A model generated the notes under the pieces. The model saw only the letters and a list, made by a program, of their open reading frames with translations, was not told the origin of the DNA and ran no database searches. From positions 10,377,001-10,441,000 of the forward strand of contig NC_068979.1 in assembly GCF_016808095.1 (NCBI RefSeq): 64,000 nucleotides of DNA, in the 5' to 3' direction. The DNA is from Vigna angularis. Lineage: Eukaryota > Streptophyta > Magnoliopsida > Fabales > Fabaceae. Below are positions 12,962 through 25,579 of this stretch, piece after piece (the stretch's first letter is position 1; each line of letters begins with the position of its first letter). A program made the translations under genes and the position numbers.

Positions 12962-13252
12962 GGCCCTGTTCTTTTGAGTGGATTTGAGAGGATGGATTTG
13001 AGGGGATTTGAGAGGATTTGAAGATAATTTTTTTTGTCGTTTATTTGAGTGAATTTGAAGGTAAATAAAAGTGAATTTGGAAATAATTTTTTTTAATTTG
13101 TCATGTCAATACAATTCTATACTAATTCTCACAAATTTTATTTCCAAATTCATTCTCATTTACCTCCAAATTCACTCAAATAAACGACAAAAAAAATGAT
13201 CTTCAAATCCCCTCAAATCCATCCTCTCAAATCCACTCAAAAGAACAGGGCC
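12962..13252. mobile_element. Foldback MITE, PIF/Harbinger (Tourist-like) type
   Basis: A 291-bp element whose left and right halves are near-perfect inverted repeats of about 130 bp. The ends read GGCCCTGTTCTTTTGAGTGG and its reverse complement. A TAA trinucleotide flanks each side (12959-12961 and 13253-13255), matching the 3-bp TWA target duplication of PIF/Harbinger elements. It has no coding capacity. It sits inside the right LTR of the older retrotransposon, so it inserted later. High arm-to-arm identity suggests a fairly recent insertion. Confidence 0.88.
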
Positions 13253-14321
13253 TAAGTGTTTGGCCTAAGCCATAAGCGTTCGGTCTAAACTTAATACTTG
13301 GTATGGTGGTAGTATTCGGTCATGTTGTGGTACTCGGAATCCTCTAGTTGTCGGTCAGTAATAGTGTTCGGCCTTCTCTTCAGTTGTATCTATTATTGAC
13401 TGTTCGGTCCTGTTCTTTAGGTAGTGAGAGAACGGTCAATCTCCAACATTCACAGGGTTTTCGGTATTGTTCATATATGTTTGGTGATTTTTGTTCGGCC
13501 CATATTTATATTTATTTTAGTGTGTTGTTTTAAATAATAGATCAAATTGCTTTGATGGCTTATGTATGCATTATCATAATGTTGTAAAAAGGAAAAGTAT
13601 GGTTGATGGACGTAATTCCATGATCCTTACAGAGAGGTTACATGGTGGTGCCTTTTGTTGTGATTGACCGTGTGAATGGTCGGAGTGTCTTTAGGGGGTT
13701 TATCCTGACATTCTAATGATCATCCATGCTCAAGTAGAGAGTGATGAGTCATGTGGTGAGAATAGCAGGAGGTCCTAGCCTATAGGGTATCGTAGGTGAT
13801 TTATAATGGACTAACCTAGTGTGACAGCTGATGAGTTTTGAGTTACTTCACCACACCGGTGCACAAACCCCTGGAACTTGACATTTCATACAATCTGGAT
13901 GGTCAAGTCACGTGGTCAGTCATTAACTGTATGATGTATTCGGTCATTACATGTATTGTGTGGATAGTCCTTGCATGCTTGAAATGCTCTGTTGTTACAT
14001 GCTTATGAATTAGTTTAATCAGTATGAGTAGTATGATCAATTAAATTATTCTAGCTTATCCTTGTTTTTTTGTGGTATGTCTTTGTATGTTGTCTTCTCT
14101 TTTGCAATGATCACCTTGATAGTGTGAGCTTAGAGATGCAGTCTTTTCAGTTTGAGAAGCTGAAGGAGGGAGGAATGGGGGAAGTGAAGCTTATAGTATA
14201 GACAGTTATGTTTGTTCTTCAGGTGAAATTTTTATTCACCAAATTTGTAGTTATGTTCTTTCTTTATCAATATAATGTTTCATTTTAGTAAATTTTATAT
14301 TACTAAATTTGAGATGTTACA

Positions 14322-15803
14322 CAAAATAGGTAAGCTAAGAGGCAAGATAAGATAACAGTCACGTTATCAACTTATAACGTTCTCAACTTATAACAAGTTA
14401 TGTCAACTAATTAAAATAAAAGTCTAACGAGAGATTTAATTGAAAAGATTTAAATTTTGAAAACTAATAAATCATAAAAATTTAATTAAAAGTTTTGAAA
14501 TTCATCAAAACTTAAAACTTATATTAATCCTATTTTAAAATATTAAAATTAGTGTATGATACAATAGAAGAAGACTCTAAAAAGTATAAATTTTAATATA
14601 TTTAAAGTGATAGCTAAGTGATGCTTGGATGAGTCTATCTATATGTGTATCGAATGTGATAGGAGTCAATATATTTATTTTAAAAATATTAAGATATAAT
14701 ACATATATACACATAATAAAAAATATAAAAAAAATTAAATATAATAAATATATAATTGTTATTGTATAAATTCAAATTAAAATGATATATATTAAACATT
14801 GTCAAAATAAAAATTATAAACTATTTTTATCATAACTATATTACTACTTTATAAATTACATACTTCATTAATAAACATCGGGGTATGGTATCATAAAATA
14901 TTAAACACAATACAAAAATTAAAATGTCGATGCATCATATCAAAATATTAAAAAGGAATTATGCAGTAATTTTTTATGTTCTATTATTGTTTCTTCCTTT
15001 TGTTTTTCCTGTAATCTACTATATATGCGGTACATCTTGTACCTTTTTAATGAATTTTCCTTTGCCTACCAAGAAAAAAACAAACAAACTTGATGCAGCA
15101 TGCCCAACTTTGTTTTTTGTTACTCTTAAATTAATGACGTTGAATTGGTGGTACGTAGAGTTAGGTCATACTTTTGTGAATACTACATGCTGGCCTCAGA
15201 GTTGGAAATAACCCAAACATTAGACGTAAAGGATTATTCATATTTTTGTCAATATTTAAAAAAGAATTTTGAAAGTTGAAAACTAATTTATGCAAATATA
15301 TTGAAATAAATATTTTTGCCTAGATATTTTCTCTGTATTTTGTTCAACCTGGTATCCAAATCGAATACAGAAATAAAGTTGGTTTACAAAAGCAGCTTCT
15401 CTGTATTTTGTTGTTTTCCATCAATATATGCAACTAGTTGTCAAGCTCCAATTTTAGCACAGAGAAAAATAAATAGTTAGTGCATTTAATTGCACCTAAA
15501 CAATCCATTATTTCATCATTAAACCATAATAATGAACATCATAAATCATCCATTTTTTCTTCAGATATTGTATTCCAACCTTTTTCCCAAACTTCCTTTA
15601 CTTTTGTGTTTTCTATTGTCTCAGTCAACTCACATATAAAAAGTAGGAAAAGTAAAAAACTTCCTTTACTTTAATAAGGAAACAAAGTAATGAAGAAGGA
15701 AAGGATAAGAAACACCTTCCAGCATTGGTTGATAAGCTAGTGTATACAAGTTACATAACTTAACATTTTTGTGGTTTTCATGTAGCCAACCTCCATTGAT
15801 CTT
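14322..15803. other. Intergenic DNA, downstream of the receptor kinase
   Basis: AT-rich sequence containing the 3' flank of the minus-strand receptor kinase. The plus-strand frames at 14924-15211 and 15480-15674 show no recognisable family, no splice context and no codon bias, and are not called as genes. Confidence 0.45.
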
Positions 15804-18800
15804 TCATGATGAAAAGGAACTTTTGATCAAATGAAGCTCCCTAATGACATCAACCATACTCATTCTTTCTTTCGGCAACTCCTTTGAACAAGCAAGTGCA
15901 ATCCTAAAAAGTGGTAGTAAGCATTTCTCTACCAAAGGATGCATTGGAAGAAGATTTTGGCTATCAGCAGCCACCTTTATTCCATTTGGAAGAATAGTTG
16001 GGTCCACAATCTGGGGAAGGTGGTTTGGAATTGAAATTTTGACGTAGTTATGGAGATTAAGACCATCTTCAAACATTTCATCTATTGGTCTTCTCCCTGT
16101 CAACATTTCCAAAACCATAATTCCAAAGCTGTACACGTCGCCTTCTACAGACACCTCTGATCCCATTCCATATTCTGAAATTGGTTAAATGCAGAAGAGA
16201 CATTGATCAAAAAATGAAGTTAAATGCAGAAGAGAACAAGATTTCGTAACTTAAACAATTTACCTGGAGGAGCATAACCAACTGTGCCCTTTATTTCAAT
16301 AGTGCTAGTTTGTTTTGGAGAAACTGCAATAGCTGCGAGTCTTCTAGCTAAACCAAAGTCGCTTACATGAGCTACCAAACAATCATCGAGAAGAACATTG
16401 TTTGGCTTCAAATCACAGTGAATAATGGCTTGCCCACATTCGTAGTGAAGATAGTGAATAGCAGAAGCAACATCAATGATAATGTTTAATCTTTGGTCAA
16501 TGTTTAATGATCTAGCGGGCTGCTTTGAGGTTTCTATTTCTGGATGCAACCATCTTTCTAGACTTCCATTTATCATGTACTCAAAAACAAGAGCTTTGAA
16601 TTCTTGGCCTCTGTGATCTATGCTAGAACAACATGTTACAGTCTTCACCAAGTTCCGATGCCTAATATTTTTCAACGCATTACATTCGGCAATGAAACTT
16701 TTTTGAGCTCCCTTCTGTTGAAGGTTTACAACCTTTATGGCTACAACATTTTCTTCTCCTTCTAACTCAATAGTCCCTTTGTATACGGAGCCAAAACTTC
16801 CAGATCCTATCAAATTTTTAACTGAAAACCCATCGGTTCCTTGGTGTAGGTTTTGGTATGAAACCTTATCCACTGGGTCTATAATTGGCAAATCAGACGA
16901 TGGATTTTTGTGCTTTCTTATCCTCAACCGGTAGATAGATACAAAAAATGGCAGAACGAGAAGAAAAACAACTGCACTAACTACCACCATTGCGATCCAT
17001 AGAAAATTCAAGTGTTTTGAAGGTTTCTTACCTTTGATAGGACACGGTGGTAGATGCAACTGTGAAACACCCCCACAGAGCTTATTGTTCCCAGCCACGG
17101 CTAACTCACTTGCATTTTGAAAGACACCTTCCAGTGGTACTTCACCCTCCAACATGTTAAAAGATACATTGAAGTATTCTAAGAAAGAAATATGTTGTAG
17201 ATCCTTAGGAATTGATCCATTCAGAAGATTTCGTGACATGTCTAATACTCGAAGACCTTTGAGTGAAGCTAAAGAGGAAGGTATGATTCCATGAAAGGAA
17301 TTTCCTTGCAGACAAAGGTACTCCAAGCTTATACAGTCTCCAATGGTTTCAGGGATTTCACCAGACAGATTATTTTCGGCCACACTCATCTTTCCTATAT
17401 TTTTTAACCGGCCAACTTCATCAGGAAGCCTACCACTCAGTGAATTTTGTGACAAGTCCAGTAAGTTTGTTAACGAGAAAAGACTAAAAACCTCTAAGGG
17501 TATGCTTCCTACAAGGTTGTTTTTCCAAAGGTTAAGGTATTGCAAATTTTGACACTTTCCTATACTTGGAGGAATCTTTCCTTCAAACATATTTTCTGCC
17601 ATGCCCAAATAATACAACTGAGTGAGGTTGCCTATAAAATCTGGAATATCTCCTGTCAACTTGTTCCTACTTAACTCCAACTTTTGTAGTTTCTGGAACT
17701 TTCCAAAAGTGGCTGGAATAACTCCTTCAAAGTGGTTAATTTCCATGGTCAAGATAGTTAAGCTAACTAGATTGCCTATTTCTGCAGGAATTTTTCCTGA
17801 TATGTGATTACCCCCAAGATATAATTGACTAAGTTTGGTGGATAAATTTCCCATAAAATTCGGCAAACTACCTCCAAAACTATTATAGGAAATAGAAACC
17901 ACTTCTAACTTGCTACAATTGGCTAAGGATTTTAAAAACTCCAAGTCCTTTGTCGTATTGTCACCTAAGTTATTACTATACAGACTAAGGAACCAAAGGT
18001 ATTGCAGCTTTCCAAGACTTGGAACTTGGCCCTGTAAATGATTTGTACCAACATCAAGTGTTTGGAGGACAGATGAATTTGCAATGGAAGTTGGGATTGA
18101 ACCTGAGATATGATTCCCACCAACAAGGAATTCTCGGAGATTAGGGAGAGTGTGGAACATGTTTGGTGGAAGGGAGCCATTAAATTGATTGTCTGCAGCT
18201 GAAATAATGGTAAGAGATGACATATTGTAAAGACAAGAAGGAAATGTACCTATCAGCTTGTTGACATGCAATGACATCAATGACAAGTTTTTGAGGAGAC
18301 AAATTTCTTGTGGAATATATCCCTCGAAGTAATTGACACCGATTGATAGAGAAACGAGAGATGAAAGATTCCCTATGGAAGATGGGATTACTCCTGTGAG
18401 ATTGTTTACTGCCAAGGTCAGTTCTTGAAGCTTTTGCAGGTAGCCAATTTCCATTGGTATTTCACCAATCAAATTGTTACCAAACAAGTGTAACTCTCTA
18501 AGGTTAGAACATCTTGTCAAGTTTGCAGGTATTTCTCCTTTCAAAGAGTTATTGGTGAGAGATAAGTTTTGTAACTGTAACAACCGACCCAGTTCTTGTG
18601 GAATTTTTCCACTAAAGCTGTTGTTTCCAAGGTTAAGCCTGGTTAGGAAAGAGAGATTGCCTATATGGGGTGGTATGAGACCTTGTAACTGTTTTCCTTC
18701 TAGGTTTAACTCTATAACTCTTTGATTCATGGAGTCACATGTAACTCCAGGCCAGTTGCAAAAATGGATGGAACTATTCCAAGAGGCAATGATTTTGTAA

Positions 18801-18976
18801 GGATCATTTGATATTGATTCCTTAAATTTGAGCAGCACCAAATGGTCGGTCTGGTTTCCCAATATAGAGGTAGCTGTGCTTGGGACACACAAGAGAGAGT
18901 TGATAATAAAGAAGACAAGCATGGGAAGACATGCTACAAAACAAAACGATGGAAAAAGGACAGAAAAAGTGTTCAT
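15804..18976 (-). CDS. LRR receptor-like kinase, subfamily XII (FLS2/EFR/Xa21 type)
   Basis: Two exons, 16264-18976 and 15804-16174, split by an 89-bp intron inside the kinase activation segment (APPEYGMGS is formed by the join). Product 1027 residues: signal peptide (about 1-37), LRRNT with CNWPGVTCD, about 20 extracellular leucine-rich repeats (LxLxxNxLxGxIP), a transmembrane helix at about 655-680, then a Ser/Thr kinase. The kinase shows the glycine loop GSGSFGSVYKG (about 722), the catalytic loop IIHCDLKPNNVLLD (about 853) and DFGLA (about 873). The Cys before the catalytic Asp makes it a non-RD kinase, typical of innate immune receptors that sense microbial patterns at the plasma membrane. 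Closest named group: At3g47570/EFR-like. The ligand is unknown. The one-intron position in the kinase is conserved in this subfamily. The gene appears intact. Confidence 0.95.
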
Positions 18977-20919
18977 TTGGTTCAGAGTACAAGACAGTAC
19001 AGATAGATTTTGGAAGTGATTTAGGTAGGTAGACAGATACCTAGGATGATCCGAATGCTATTTGTCTTTGGTTGGAACCTATAGTCTCTGACACAGGAAG
19101 GACTTAAATAATGGAGTTCATGATGGGAATTAATTTTAATTTTAATGGCCTGTAATTAGGTTCACACATAACTACATGTGTGTTCTGATGTATCAGTTAA
19201 AAAATTAATCAACTATATATTACATGAAATTACATCGAAACTTACTGTAATGAATGCCAGCATGCCAACATTCCCTTATTATAAAGTTTCCACATTTAAC
19301 ATTTTGAAGGTTACTTCTCAATCCTTTTCAAAGGATAAAGGAAACATATTTTGTTTTTACATGCAATGATAAAAGCTAGTTTTTTCTAAAATGTAATTTT
19401 AGACTGTCAGATGTAAAAGTTTTTCTTTTCTGTCATAAAATGATAAAAAGAATCAAAACATTAAAAGTTCAAAAATTTAATATTCATTCTTTATTCAAAG
19501 CAACATGATTATAAGTAATTCTGTTCAGTAAAAGAATTAATTCAAAAGTTGTAGAAAAGTGTGAGCTTGTGTCATTCTCAAATCAACAGCATTCAAATGC
19601 TCAAATAACAACAATATTAATCTTTTACTAATATTAATAAATAATTTTAAGTGCACCAAAGTGCTTAATGTATATGCATTATATCAACTATTCATAATAG
19701 CATTTTATGTAAAGAACTTTGAACTAACCAATTCTACTTGTAGCAACTCCACCTGAATATATATATATATATATTGTGTGTAACTTACAACCATTGTCAC
19801 GATTTTTTCAACATCGTATTTTCCAGGTGGTTATTGATTCTTAGGAGACAGATTTTGTGTGATGCAGCCATAAAGGAATCGCATTGAGGTTCCTGTGTGG
19901 TCAGACAAAAAGAATTAACTAAGATCAAGCAAGTTTCCACTGAGGCAAATATTGGAATCATCATCATGTTTTAGCACTTAGTCAAATCAGATTACGTGCT
20001 TTAATTCTTCATTCTGATCCCAAAAAGGCCAAAACAAACTTATATATTTGAGAAAATGGAAGAAATGACCCATTAACGCAAACGCAATCATAGAACTTTA
20101 GTGAATGTCTTGCCAAACTCTATCTACAAGTACTTATTCACCGAATCACGAGTAATATAAAAACAGGACGAAAAGTAAAATAGTGACGGTAATCATTTTT
20201 AAATAACAGATCCAACCACATGAGATTTCACAAACCACAAACCTCATTCTTACATCCATCTTCTTTCAACTTATAAACCCTTTTCAATTTTTCCTTTCCA
20301 ATAGCAGGACATTAACGTGATGCAACAATACCACAACAAGATGATATAATTTTTCCACTTGCAAACAATAATATATTTTATCAATCAATAAAAGCAACTA
20401 AAGGTTGACACACACATCCATTCATCACATATGTGATTAGACGTTATTAAATTTAACTATGATATATTTTACATAATCTCATATCATTTAAAAGTAAACT
20501 TTTAAGTATAACTTAATTCTACCAAATAAACTTTAAAGAAACTAAAATTTACTCACTTATTATAAATTCATTTTTTAAATTCATTTTATCTCTATTTAAT
20601 GTGAAATCTCACGATTAAAAAAATATGAGTTCATTATGTTTAATTAATGTAAGATTTTCTTCTACAATTTCAATAAATCTTGATAATTTTATAATTTAAA
20701 GCAAAACTTATAGCAGATAGGGTAATCCGGATCCACCAATTTCTTTTTAAGTTTGTTACCTGATAATATAATCAATGATCGATATTGTTGGTGATAATTA
20801 AAAGTTTTATTAGTGATAAGGCAAATTCACAATTTTATATATATATGGCTCGTTTTACAAGTTGGTTCGGTAAGATATTGAGTTAAGATTAAAGTTTATT
20901 TTTTAATATAGTATGAAAG
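18977..20919. other. Promoter of the receptor kinase and intergenic DNA
   Basis: Holds the upstream region of the minus-strand LRR kinase, with a TATA-like TTATTTAAG at about 19100. A short TA tract lies at 19757-19774. No other gene or transposon boundary is recognised up to the hAT end at 20920. Confidence 0.45.
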
Positions 20920-21113
20920 TAGGGATGACAACATGTCGGGTCGGACACGGATAGTGCTTAGCTACAATCCGACCCAACAAAAAAATCATCCACTACCCGA
21001 CCCGTTACCCGCACGGATACTTAAATTATATTCGCGGATATTTTAAAACCCCCGGATACCCGTGGACACCTGCGGATACCCGCAAATATTTAAAAAATAT
21101 ATATTTTTATAAA

Positions 21114-22565
21114 GGTTTAATACATCATTTGGTCCCTAGTTTGGGGCGTTGTGTTCAAAGTGGTCCTACCTTTTAAAAAAGTTCACTATTGTCCCATATT
21201 TCGTTAAAAACGGTTCAAGTTGGTCCTATTGGCTTACGGCATTAAAAACATAATGGTGCAATGATGTGACAACTGTGATCTCTCCAATTTTTTATGACGT
21301 GGCAACTGTGACCCATTGATGTGGCAATGTTAATCTAAAAGGATAGGAGGACACCGTGAAACCCTAATTTCCCTAAGACCAGAAACCCTTGTCTCACCAC
21401 CGTGAAACCCTAGTCGTCGCCGCTGTCGTAGAACGAAACGCGCCACCACTAAACTCTCAGGCCACCATGCCGCCGTCACCAGCATCAACACAGACCTACA
21501 ATTCAAAGCAGAGAAAAGCAACAAAAAACTCAGAAATCAAACCCTAGCCACCATGAAACCCTAAATCGCGTCGCCAGGAATCAGGGCAAAATCTCCAGCA
21601 TGTGTTGCGCCTCACCACCATTAAGCAAGAACCGAATCGAAATCCCTAACCTGCAAACCAGAAATTCCAACCCAAATAGGAACAAGAAAATCGCAATCGC
21701 GACAGCTAGAAACCCAATTCACAACATACCCAAATCGCAAAAACCCTAGTTCGCAAGCAACATCCATGGGCACCAACCTGCAAATTGCATACGCCAGAAA
21801 CACAGAAACAATGTGAAGGTGAAGCTCAATTTTTACGTTCAGGTGTAGGTGTTGTAATGTGAAGGTGAAGCTCAATGTTAACGTTCATGTGTTTATATGT
21901 AATGTTAAATTTAGTTTTCCCTTTAGTCAAAAAATGTGCAATGTGGTCCCCTTTTCAATTTAAAAATGTGTACTTTGGTCCCAAATAGATATCAACGAAA
22001 AACACATGAAAAATATCTGGCTTAGTTTCCACCTCCAGTCCACCATCTTTGTCCACCTCCACTCCACCATTACTTTCCACCCTCTATTTCCACCTCAAAC
22101 CCTAACCCCTAAATCCAACAACAAGAACATCAAGTAAGTAGGCTAGGGTTAGCAACACTTATTTCACGTACGTACGCTCTTCAAATTTGACCTTCAAGGA
22201 ATCACCATGCCACAGTGATTACAAGACCAATTTCACCAAATTGTTAAACCCAGAAATCGTGATAAGATTCTTAGATAAGGACAATTTGATTTAACCCATT
22301 TCGTTAAACCTAGTTGACGTCATTATATATTTTTTTTAATTTACACATTCAAATATATCATATGTGCCACGTATTGCAAAAACTTTACACGTCATTCAGT
22401 TTTGGCCACAAATGTAATTGCACCGTTATGTTTTTAATGTCGTAAGTCAAAAGGACCATTTTGAACATTTTTTAATGAAATATGGACCTAACTGAACTTT
22501 TTTAAAACGTAGGACGACTTTGAACAAAAACCCCCAAAACTAGGGACCAAATGATGTATTAAACT
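21114..22565. mobile_element. Mutator-like element (candidate Pack-MULE) nested in the hAT element
   Basis: Inverted termini of about 150 bp begin GGTTTAATACATCATTTGGT (21114) and end with its complement near 22564. The first bases (GGTTTAAT...GTCCCTAG) match the ends of the Pack-MULE at 47381, so the two appear to belong to related families. No clear 9-bp target duplication is seen. The interior (about 21340-21810) is GC-richer than the surroundings. It carries repeated AAACCCTAA-type motifs and minus-strand open stretches (21330-21524, 21621-21875) that look like captured gene sequence, but I cannot identify the donor gene. No transposase is visible. Confidence 0.65.
21810..21892. repeat. 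46-bp tandem duplication inside the MULE
   Basis: AATGTGAAGGTGAAGCTCAA begins at 21810 and again at 21856, followed in both by a T/A-rich ACGTTCA(G/T)GTGT stretch. Two copies, slightly diverged. Confidence 0.75.
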
Positions 22566-22907
22566 TAAAAATTATTAAAATAAAATTTAAATAAAATTAA
22601 AAAAAATATAAAATATAAATTAAAATTTAATTTTAATCAAATTTAACCTTATAAAATATAAATTAATGTTAATTTTAATTAAATTTAACTTAATAAAATA
22701 TAAACTAAATTTTTATTTTTATCTTTTGCGTATAGCAGATATCTGCGGGTAGGAATAATATAATACTCGCACTTGACCCGTTTATAAGTGGGTATTAAAA
22801 CATTCGCTACCCGCAACCTGCGGATAGTAAATATTCGCGAATATTAACTATCCGTCGCAGATTTTATCCGCGGATATTTGTGGGTGCGAATTTTTTTATC
22901 ATCTCTA

Positions 22908-25055
22908 TATGAGAGTCATGATTAGAGTTTATTATAATAAAAATTTTAGTTTGTTAGATACATTGTTCTACGTGTAAACTCCTATGAGACTACTCGTTAA
23001 TATAAAAAATAATTACTCACTATATTAACTAATTTTATAAACTATATTTTTTAAGTATCTAAAATAGTGTTTATTATTAATAAAAATTATAATTGATTTA
23101 TGAATTGTATTTAAATTGGAATATGATATTAGTTACCAAAATTTGGGTTACTTTTTTAAATTAATCTCAATTTTTAATTATAAATATAGTGAATAATGGT
23201 TTTTTTTCCTAAATTTATGATTGTCAATTATATATTAAAAGGTCACCAAATTAATTATGTTACAAGACATTCATACAATAATTTAAGTTGTTTACTTAAA
23301 ATTCAAAATATAATTTATATTTTCAAAGATGTTTATTAATTTTAAATTTAAATATATAAAAGGCATTAACTTTATATAACACAGAGTAATATTGTAAAAA
23401 TAATATAGCTCCAAATCAATCAAGCAAAGATAACCAGTTCTTCGGAAAACACGAGCAAATGTAGAGTGACTTGTGGTGTTAAGATCACTTACCCAACAAA
23501 TCGTTGGCAATGTAAACTCAATTGGAATCTCTCCCACCACTTCAAAAACTAACGTTATCATTTCTTTGCATGATGATTTTTTTCTAATACAAAATTAATA
23601 GTGACATTGAATAGTTGGATTTTGCCAAATCAACTTATCTAAGTGTTGTACACAAAACACGTTAAAAATTTCCATTTGTAATAATTTAATTAATAATCAA
23701 ATTTTCCATCAATATATAAATATAAAAGTCCAATAATGGGTTCTATTTTATTGAAGTAAAGTACTCGATGCAACACAGGAGTGTATTATTTTAACAGTAA
23801 GGCTTTTTGACACACATGTATCACAGTTTATATCTCAGAAATTTAAAATTAATTCCATTTTAGTTTGAAAATCATTTATCAAATGTGATACTTTAACTGT
23901 GATCTTTTCACACATTTTATTTATTTTATCTTAAAAATAATCTGCCTTTAAATTATAAATTATGATTTGTTAATCAAAGCGTGCTTATTTATTAATATTT
24001 ATTTTCATACCACTGGGGTGGTGCTTCATTGGAAAGTGGGAAAATCGGCCTAACCTTACAGAGGTAATCATTTATAAAGTTTATACATATAATAAGATAA
24101 ATGTTTAGATTTAAGATATAATTTTCATCAAAACCTTAAAATAGAGTCTTTGAAATATATATAAAAACAAATATAAAAGCAGTCAATTAAAGTGCAACCA
24201 CTCTACTATAGATAAATGTTTAGACTTTTTTCTAAGAATAATGTTTAAACTCCATTATTAAGACTACTAATATATTGAGTGAATTAGTAAAACTCTACTC
24301 TTATCATACTCACTTCTATCTTTTTCTTTTTTATAACAATAACTCAAGTAAAACATCTTTCATTCTGTACTAAAAGGATTAACTTAACTAGTTTTCTGAG
24401 TATAATCCTTTTTCATAATATTCTATGAAGTCTCTCATCACTTAGTTATCATTCTCTATGTGAGTTAAATATTAGTAGAGTCGGAATAATTTCACATTAC
24501 AAGAGTCCCCTCAGTACACTTGGATTCATCCTATATTAACATTTCTCTTTGAAAATAACCTTTTTGCAAATATAAAACTAAAATCTTCACACATATATAG
24601 GCATTTTCAAACATATGGTAATACAATCATAACCATAACATGTAGTACACAAGGAAAATCATTTAGCAAGATATAAACCACTTTAAGTTTATGGAACGTT
24701 ATACTAGATCAGTTTTATGCAATTTCAAGATTTCTCTTCACTTTAAGGTTTCTAATTCTTATCCACACTTGATCACTAGTATAAACGAATACTACATTAA
24801 TACCATATTTTTATATATAGTATTATATATAAAAATGCACACATTATACCACTTTCAATACTACATTTTCTAATGAGTTTTCCTTATAGAGGACTATCTT
24901 TGGATCTTTTATAGGAAAAACTTGAGAAAGAACTATTGCAATTCAAAAGACATATGATAAGGTCAAGAAACAAACACTTAAAAGAACAAATCTCCTTAAG
25001 GCTCGTGAAGCTTCACAAAGCTTAGAACTTAAATGAAATAAAGATCATGATGGCT
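22908..25055. other. AT-rich intergenic DNA
   Basis: No gene is supported. The minus-strand frame at 23292-23561 has no recognised family and lies in AT-rich sequence. The stretch 24900-25055, just before the LTR, is mildly coding-like in composition but has no readable frame and may be the remnant of another transposon. Confidence 0.45.
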
Positions 25056-25579
25056 TGTAGCACCCTTATAAAATAGTATAGGCAATTAAAAGTTTTATAA
25101 TTTTATTTTAATTTTGTAAGTTCATTGGGCGAAAAGTTCGTTTCTATTTTTTAATTTTTCAAGTTATTTTTGTGCTTAATGTCTTTGAGATATTTTTAGA
25201 GTTTTTTAGGTTGCTTAAACATTTGTGCTTATATAAAGAGACACTAAATGTATATGTAGACACCTCGATTGGTCAATATATAAATTTTGATTGAGTAAGG
25301 ATTATCTTGGTTCTTGAATTAGAACTCTGATTCTTATCATAGATGGATTTCATTATGGCGAATCTTCTTTGACTTATCAATCTATTAGATTGTGACGTCT
25401 CCAACTCTGATTCTTATTAACGATGATAATCTTTGTGGCGAATCTTCATTGACTTATCAATCTACTAGGTTGCCATGTCTTCATATCTGTCTTATTCTTT
25501 CTTTGATTTATTTTTGTTTTTTCCTCTTAAGGATTAAAATTCAGAATGATTGTTCTCTTTCCTAGATAATATTGTATCA
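25056..25579 (+). repeat. 5' LTR of a Ty3/gypsy-type element
   Basis: Starts TGTAGCACCC and ends GTATCA (524 bp), with a TATATAAAG promoter box at about 25229. It is followed two bases later by TGGTACCAGAGC (25582-25593), one mismatch from the usual methionine-initiator tRNA primer-binding site TGGTATCAGAGC. It contains two copies of a roughly 79-bp segment (from about 25324 and 25403), both with AACTCTGATTCTTAT and GACTTATCAATCTA. Confidence 0.78.

Larger units (their letters stand above)
8653..14321 (+). mobile_element. Decayed LTR retrotransposon, probably Ty3/gypsy
   Basis: Two direct repeats in the same orientation (8653-8925 and 11706-14321) flank about 2.8 kb of internal sequence. Just before the right LTR is a purine run, TTGGGGAGAA, ending at the TG of the LTR, which fits a polypurine tract. 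Upstream of it TTTTCGAGGACGAAAATTC resembles the end of pol in many plant Ty3/gypsy elements. No gag, protease, RT or integrase frame survives in 8926-11705, which is full of stops. Either the internal region is very old or the element is a non-autonomous derivative. Flanking 5-mers (GCAAA left, CAAAA right) do not form a convincing target duplication. Confidence 0.7.
11706..14321 (+). repeat. Right LTR, long, with nested MITE
   Basis: Begins TGTAAGAACCGAG directly after a polypurine tract and ends near GATGTTACA at 14321. After removing the nested MITE and its 3-bp target duplication it is about 2.3 kb, long for a plant LTR. A TATA box (CTATATAAAG) lies at about 11791. The 3' boundary is inferred from the TG...CA rule, because the matching part of the left LTR is absent. 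Confidence 0.65.
20920..22907. mobile_element. hAT-type non-autonomous element, carrying a nested MULE
   Basis: The left end TAGGGATGACAAC resembles the Ac/Ds end TAGGGATGAAA. The right end, read as reverse complement, is TAGAGATGATAAA. Sub-terminal regions are rich in GGGTA/CGGATA/ACCCGC motifs in inverted orientation, as often seen in plant hAT MITEs. The 8-bp flanks TATGAAAG (20912-20919) and TATGAGAG (22908-22915) match at 7 of 8 positions, the 8-bp duplication length expected for hAT. No transposase frame is present. The original short element (20920-21113 plus about 22566-22907) was split by insertion of a Mutator-like element. Confidence 0.75.
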
